A stretch of 64,000 nt of DNA from Streptomyces sp. Root1304 (GTDB lineage: Bacteria > Actinomycetota > Actinomycetes > Streptomycetales > Streptomycetaceae): the NCBI RefSeq assembly GCF_001426405.1, contig NZ_LMEP01000003.1, forward strand, positions 1 through 64,000. Direction: 5' to 3'. The notes beneath the pieces are model-generated. The model ran no database searches. It was not told the DNA's origin and was given only the letters and a program-made list of their open reading frames with translations. The position numbers and the translations under genes were made by a program. Positions 60,788 to 64,000 of the stretch are shown here, piece by piece. Positions within the stretch are counted from its first letter, which is position 1, and every line of letters starts with the position of its first letter.

Positions 60788-61348
60788 TCAGCCCTCCAGT
60801 ACCGACGCCTTCGTCCCCCACGGCTCCTTGCGGATCGCCCGGAGCAGACGTGACTTCCGCCACCCCGTGACGTGGTCCGCGTAGACCCCGCCCTCCAGGT
60901 GGTCGGTCTCGTGCTGGAGGCAGCGGGCGAAGAATCCGGTGCCCTCGATCCGTATCGGCGTGCCGTCCACGCGGACGCCCTCCACCACCGCCCGGTCGTG
61001 ACGGGGCGTCGGGGCCTCCAGGCCCGGCAGCGACAGACAGCCCTCCGGGCCGCGCACCACGTCGCCGTCCGCCGCCACCAGGCGCGGGTTCACCACATGG
61101 CCCAGATGGCGGGTCTCCTCGTCGTCCGGGCAGTCGTAGACGAAGACCCGCAGGCCCACGCCGACCTGGTTCGCCGCCAGACCCACGCCGTTCGCCGCGT
61201 ACATCGTGGCGAACATGTCCTCGACGAGCCGGACCAGTTCGGGGCCGAAGTCGGTGACGGGCTCGCAGGGACTGTGCAGCACGGGGTCGCCGAGCAGAGT
61301 CATCGCTCGGACGAGGCCGGAACTGCCGGGGATGGGGCGGTTTCGCAT
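60788..61348 (-). CDS. def: peptide deformylase
   Basis: A 186-residue iron/zinc hydrolase removing the formyl group from nascent proteins. All three motifs are exact or nearly so: GVGLAANQVG (54-63), EGCLS with Cys104, and HETDH with His146, Glu147 and His150. ATG 61348 is chosen as the family start; TACCCT 7 nt upstream suggests a leaderless message. Streptomyces carry several def genes, so this may be one of a set. Confidence 0.94.
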   Translation of the reverse strand: MRNRPIPGSSGLVRAMTLLGDPVLHSPCEPVTDFGPELVRLVEDMFATMYAANGVGLAANQVGVGLRVFVYDCPDDEETRHLGHVVNPRLVAADGDVVRGPEGCLSLPGLEAPTPRHDRAVVEGVRVDGTPIRIEGTGFFARCLQHETDHLEGGVYADHVTGWRKSRLLRAIRKEPWGTKASVLEG

Positions 61349-61474
61349 GGCCGTAAGGGTACGGTCCGCCGTGACCTGGCTGTTTCCCGCGGCCGCTCGG
61401 CGGTGCCGCTGTTCGGGCTGCTGGCCGGATCTCGATAGGCTGAGCCCGGACCGACGCAAGGAGGAACAAGAGAG

Positions 61475-62722
61475 ATGTCAGGACACCCCGGTAATCCAGA
61501 GCCGCTGTCGCCGCGCGCCAAGCTGGCCGTGACGGCGGGCAGGGCCGCGGCCGCGGTGTCGCGTGCGGCGGGGCGCGGCAGCGGATCCGTGATCGGCGGC
61601 AAGGTGGCGCTGAAGCTCGACCCCGACCTCCTGGGCCGGCTCGCACAGCATCTGGACGTCGTCCTGGTGTCGGCGACGAACGGCAAGACGACGACGACCC
61701 GGCTGATCGCGGAGGCCCTGCGCGCCGCCGGCCCCGTCGTCTCGAACGCGCTCGGCGCCAACATGCCCGCCGGGATCACCTCGGCGCTGGCCGGCGGCAC
61801 GGACTCCAAGTACGGCGTGATCGAGGTCGACGAGAAGTACCTCGCCGGCGTCGCCCGTGACACCACGCCCAAGGTCATCGCGCTGCTCAACCTCTCCCGC
61901 GACCAGCTCGACCGCGCCGCGGAGACCCGGATGCTCGCCGAGAAGTGGCGCGAGGGCCTCAACGGCACCAAGGCCGTGGTCGTGGCCAACGCCGACGACC
62001 CGCTCATCGTGTGGGCCGCCTCCTCCTCCCCCAACGTGGTGTGGGTCGCCGCCGGCCAGGAGTGGAAGGACGACGCCTGGTCCTGCCCCGCCTGCGGCGG
62101 TGTGATGCAGCGTCCGGGCGACGACTGGTTCTGCGGCGAGTGCGGCTTCCGCCGTCCCGCCCCGAGCTGGGCGCTCAGCGGCGACCACGTGCTCGACCCG
62201 CACGGTTCGGCCTGGCCGATCCGGCTCCAGCTGCCCGGCCGCGCCAACAAGGCGAACGCCGCCACCTCGGCCGCCGTCGCCGCCGTCTTCGGAGTGCCGC
62301 CGCAGGTGGCCCTGGAGCGCATGTACCAGGTGCAGGCCGTCGCGGGCCGCTACGACGTGGTCTCCTTCCAGAACCGCGACCTGCGCCTGCTGCTCGCGAA
62401 GAACCCGGCCGGCTGGCTCGAGACCTTCTCCCTCATCGACGGGCCGCCCGCCCCGGTGATCCTCTCCGTGAACGCGCGGGGCGCCGACGGCACGGACACC
62501 TCCTGGCTGTGGGACGTGGACTACGGCCGGCTCGCCGGCCACCCGATCATGGTGATCGGCGACCGCCGGCTGGACCTCGCGGTCCGCCTGGAGGTCGCGG
62601 GTGTGGACTTCCGCGTCTGCGAGACGCTGGACGAGGCCGTCTCGATGGCCCCGCCCGGCCAGATCGAGCTGATCGCCAACTACACCGCCTTCCAGGACGT
62701 CCGCCGCCGCGTCGGCAACTGA
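61475..62722 (+). CDS. murT: lipid II isoglutaminyl synthase subunit MurT
   Basis: A 415-residue Mur-ligase-fold protein that, with GatD, amidates the D-glutamate of lipid II. The ATP-binding motif is SATNGKTTTTR (66-76). A Cys4 zinc ribbon is inserted in the central domain (CPACGG, Cys204/207, and CGECGF, Cys220/223), the hallmark of MurT. The conserved Asp/His of the Mur C-terminal domain contacts GatD's channel. AAGGAGG lies 10 nt upstream of ATG 61475, and a weak promoter (TTCGGG, 18 nt, TAGGCT) lies before that. The gatD gene follows in the same operon. Confidence 0.95.
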   Translation: MSGHPGNPEPLSPRAKLAVTAGRAAAAVSRAAGRGSGSVIGGKVALKLDPDLLGRLAQHLDVVLVSATNGKTTTTRLIAEALRAAGPVVSNALGANMPAGITSALAGGTDSKYGVIEVDEKYLAGVARDTTPKVIALLNLSRDQLDRAAETRMLAEKWREGLNGTKAVVVANADDPLIVWAASSSPNVVWVAAGQEWKDDAWSCPACGGVMQRPGDDWFCGECGFRRPAPSWALSGDHVLDPHGSAWPIRLQLPGRANKANAATSAAVAAVFGVPPQVALERMYQVQAVAGRYDVVSFQNRDLRLLLAKNPAGWLETFSLIDGPPAPVILSVNARGADGTDTSWLWDVDYGRLAGHPIMVIGDRRLDLAVRLEVAGVDFRVCETLDEAVSMAPPGQIELIANYTAFQDVRRRVGN

Positions 62723-62741
62723 CCCGTAGAGGACATGCAGC

Positions 62742-63470
62742 ATGAGTGACAGCAGCCTGCGCCTGGTCTGGGTCTACCCGGACCTGCTCAGCACCTACGG
62801 CGACCAGGGCAACGTCCTGGTCGTGCAGCGCCGCGCCGAGCAGCGCCGCCTCAGCGTCGAGCGCGTCGACGTCCGCAGCGACCAGCCGATCCCGACCTCC
62901 GGCGACATCTATCTGATCGGCGGCGGCGAGGACCGTCCGCAGCGGCTCGCGGCCGAACGGCTGCGGCGGGACGGCGGCCTGAGCCGGGCCGCCTCCAACG
63001 GCGCGATCATCTTCTCGGTCTGCGCCGGCTACCAGATCCTGGGCCACGAGTTCATCAACGACCTCGGCGAGCGCGAGGCCGGCCTCGGTCTCATCGACGT
63101 GATCTCGACCCGTGGCGAGGGCGAGCGCTGCGTCGGCGACGTCCTCGCGGACATCGACCCGCAGCTGGGCCTCCCCCAGCTGACGGGCTTCGAGAACCAC
63201 CAGGGCATCACCCATCTCGGCCCGACGGCCCGGCCGTTCGCCCGGACCGTCTACGGCAACGGCAACGGAACCGGCGACGGCACCGAGGGCGCGTACAACG
63301 ACACCGTCTTCGGTACGTACATGCACGGCCCCGTCATGGCCCGCAACCCGCAGATCGCGGACCTGCTCCTGAAGCTGGCCCTCGACGTGAACGCGCTGCC
63401 GCCGACCGACGACCGCTGGTACGAGGCGCTCCGCGCCGAGCGCATCGCGGCCGCCTCGCAGCCCGCCTGA
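62742..63470 (+). CDS. gatD: lipid II isoglutaminyl synthase glutaminase subunit GatD
   Basis: A 242-residue class I glutamine amidotransferase-like enzyme supplying ammonia to MurT. Catalytic Cys94 lies in IIFSVCAGYQILG and the catalytic His195 in GTYMHGPV; NHQGITHLG resembles the S. aureus enzyme. It follows murT by 19 bp with a short SD. The pair amidates the peptidoglycan precursor, which affects cross-linking and lysozyme resistance. Confidence 0.95.
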   Translation: MSDSSLRLVWVYPDLLSTYGDQGNVLVVQRRAEQRRLSVERVDVRSDQPIPTSGDIYLIGGGEDRPQRLAAERLRRDGGLSRAASNGAIIFSVCAGYQILGHEFINDLGEREAGLGLIDVISTRGEGERCVGDVLADIDPQLGLPQLTGFENHQGITHLGPTARPFARTVYGNGNGTGDGTEGAYNDTVFGTYMHGPVMARNPQIADLLLKLALDVNALPPTDDRWYEALRAERIAAASQPA

Positions 63471-63540
63471 GTCAGCCCCGCACCACCGCCGGTCCCTCGT
63501 ACGAACGTACGTTGTCCACTGTGCGGACATCCGGTTCGGC

Positions 63541-63570
63541 CCCGCCACCCTGCGGCGATAGGGTGGCGGG
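63541..63570 (+). terminator. stem-loop terminator
   Basis: Perfect 11-bp arms CCCGCCACCCT (63541-63551) and AGGGTGGCGGG (63560-63570) around an 8-nt loop, 70 bp after gatD. TAGGGT (63559-63564) within it could also serve as a -10 for pfkA. Confidence 0.85.
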
Positions 63571-63627
63571 AATCCAGCCGGACGACGTGGTCCGGGAGTC
63601 GGCCCACGTTGCAAAGGTTTTTGGGCT

Positions 63628-64000
63628 ATGCGCATTGGCGTGCTCACCTCCGGCGGAGACTGCCCCGGTCTGAACGCTGTCATCCGATCCGTCGTGCACC
63701 GCGCCGTCGTCGACCACGGCGACGAGGTCATCGGCTTCCACGACGGGTGGCGTGGCCTCCTGGAGTGCGACTACCGCAAGCTCGATCTGGACGCGGTGGG
63801 CGGCATCCTCGCCCGGGGCGGCACCATCCTCGGCTCCTCGCGGGTCCAGCCCGCGCACCTGGTCGGCGGCGTCGAGCGGGCCAGGGGCCACGTGGCCGAC
63901 CTGGGGCTCGACGCGATCATCCCGATCGGCGGCGAGGGCACCCTCAAGGCGGCGAACCTCCTCTCCGAGGCGGGCCTCCCGATCGTCGGCGTCCCGAAGA
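63628..64000 (+). CDS. pfkA: 6-phosphofructokinase, 5' part
   Basis: The first 124 codons of an ATP- or PPi-dependent phosphofructokinase, running off the window edge. The N-terminus MRIGVLTSGGDCPGLNAVIR is diagnostic, and the substrate loop GGEGTLKAA follows, where the family commonly has GGDGT. GILARGGTILGSS is also conserved. AAAGG upstream of ATG 63628 is a weak SD. The rest of the gene lies beyond 64000. Confidence 0.93.
   Translation, partial: MRIGVLTSGGDCPGLNAVIRSVVHRAVVDHGDEVIGFHDGWRGLLECDYRKLDLDAVGGILARGGTILGSSRVQPAHLVGGVERARGHVADLGLDAIIPIGGEGTLKAANLLSEAGLPIVGVPK

Overview
This is a gene-dense, very GC-rich chromosomal stretch typical of Streptomyces or a close relative. Evidence for that includes third-position GC bias, many GTG starts, 4-bp ATGA/GTGA gene overlaps, leaderless promoters, a small sulfur-linked leader peptide upstream of an ssu operon, an actinobacterial mce locus, ECF41-type sigma factor, MurT/GatD and DUF6801/PucR genes. 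I see no rRNA, tRNA, insertion sequence, prophage or CRISPR array.

Layout. 0.2-6 kb: a small unknown protein, the DNA-binding remnant of a NarL-type regulator, a STAS protein, an intact NarL-type two-component pair, an NTF2-like protein followed by an oxidoreductase stub, and an Xaa-Pro aminopeptidase. 6-9.7 kb: a LuxR-type regulator converging on a prolyl-oligopeptidase-family peptidase, then a nitrobindin-like protein. 9.8-15.2 kb: an alkanesulfonate operon (leader peptide, ssuC, ssuB, ssuA, ssuD), then a flavin monooxygenase. 15.2-21.9 kb: a short MltG-like protein, a 19-residue membrane peptide, an ABC exporter divergent from a MarR regulator across a perfect palindrome, and a 974-aa FAD/Fe-S oxidoreductase. 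22-29 kb: a Tat-exported GH109-like enzyme converging on a secreted PNGase A-like enzyme, then a heterodimeric ABC exporter whose first subunit has lost Walker A. 29-37 kb: a YdjM-like membrane hydrolase, HelY-like helicase, TesB thioesterase, Rnl5-type RNA ligase, DUF2785 and DUF6011 proteins, a glutathione peroxidase and a PrmC-like methyltransferase.

36.9-49 kb holds a complete 13-gene mce lipid-import operon read on the minus strand: MceG/Mkl ATPase, two YrbE permeases, six MCE proteins and four Mce-associated (Mas) proteins. The four Mas genes look like a duplicated small-large pair. The operon is nearly all 4-bp-coupled and starts at a 520-bp divergent region carrying two tandem operator-like palindromes. 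On the other side of that region, reading plus, are three secreted proteins of unknown function (one DUF6801) and a PucR-type regulator. This mce plus secreted-triad plus PucR arrangement is the best candidate for an incompletely described system here: a cell-envelope uptake machine with dedicated exported partners.

54.3-64 kb: a cytochrome P450, a VOC-fold protein, an ECF41-type sigma factor with its oxidoreductase partner behind an ECF41-like promoter, an acyl-CoA dehydrogenase and a divergent TetR regulator sharing a palindrome, a peptide deformylase, the MurT-GatD lipid II amidation pair, and the 5' end of a phosphofructokinase that leaves the window.

Several clear stem-loop terminators separate the transcription units; like many high-GC terminators they lack a U-tract. 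Gene names and roles rest on motif and family recognition from the translated sequence; no database search was run.
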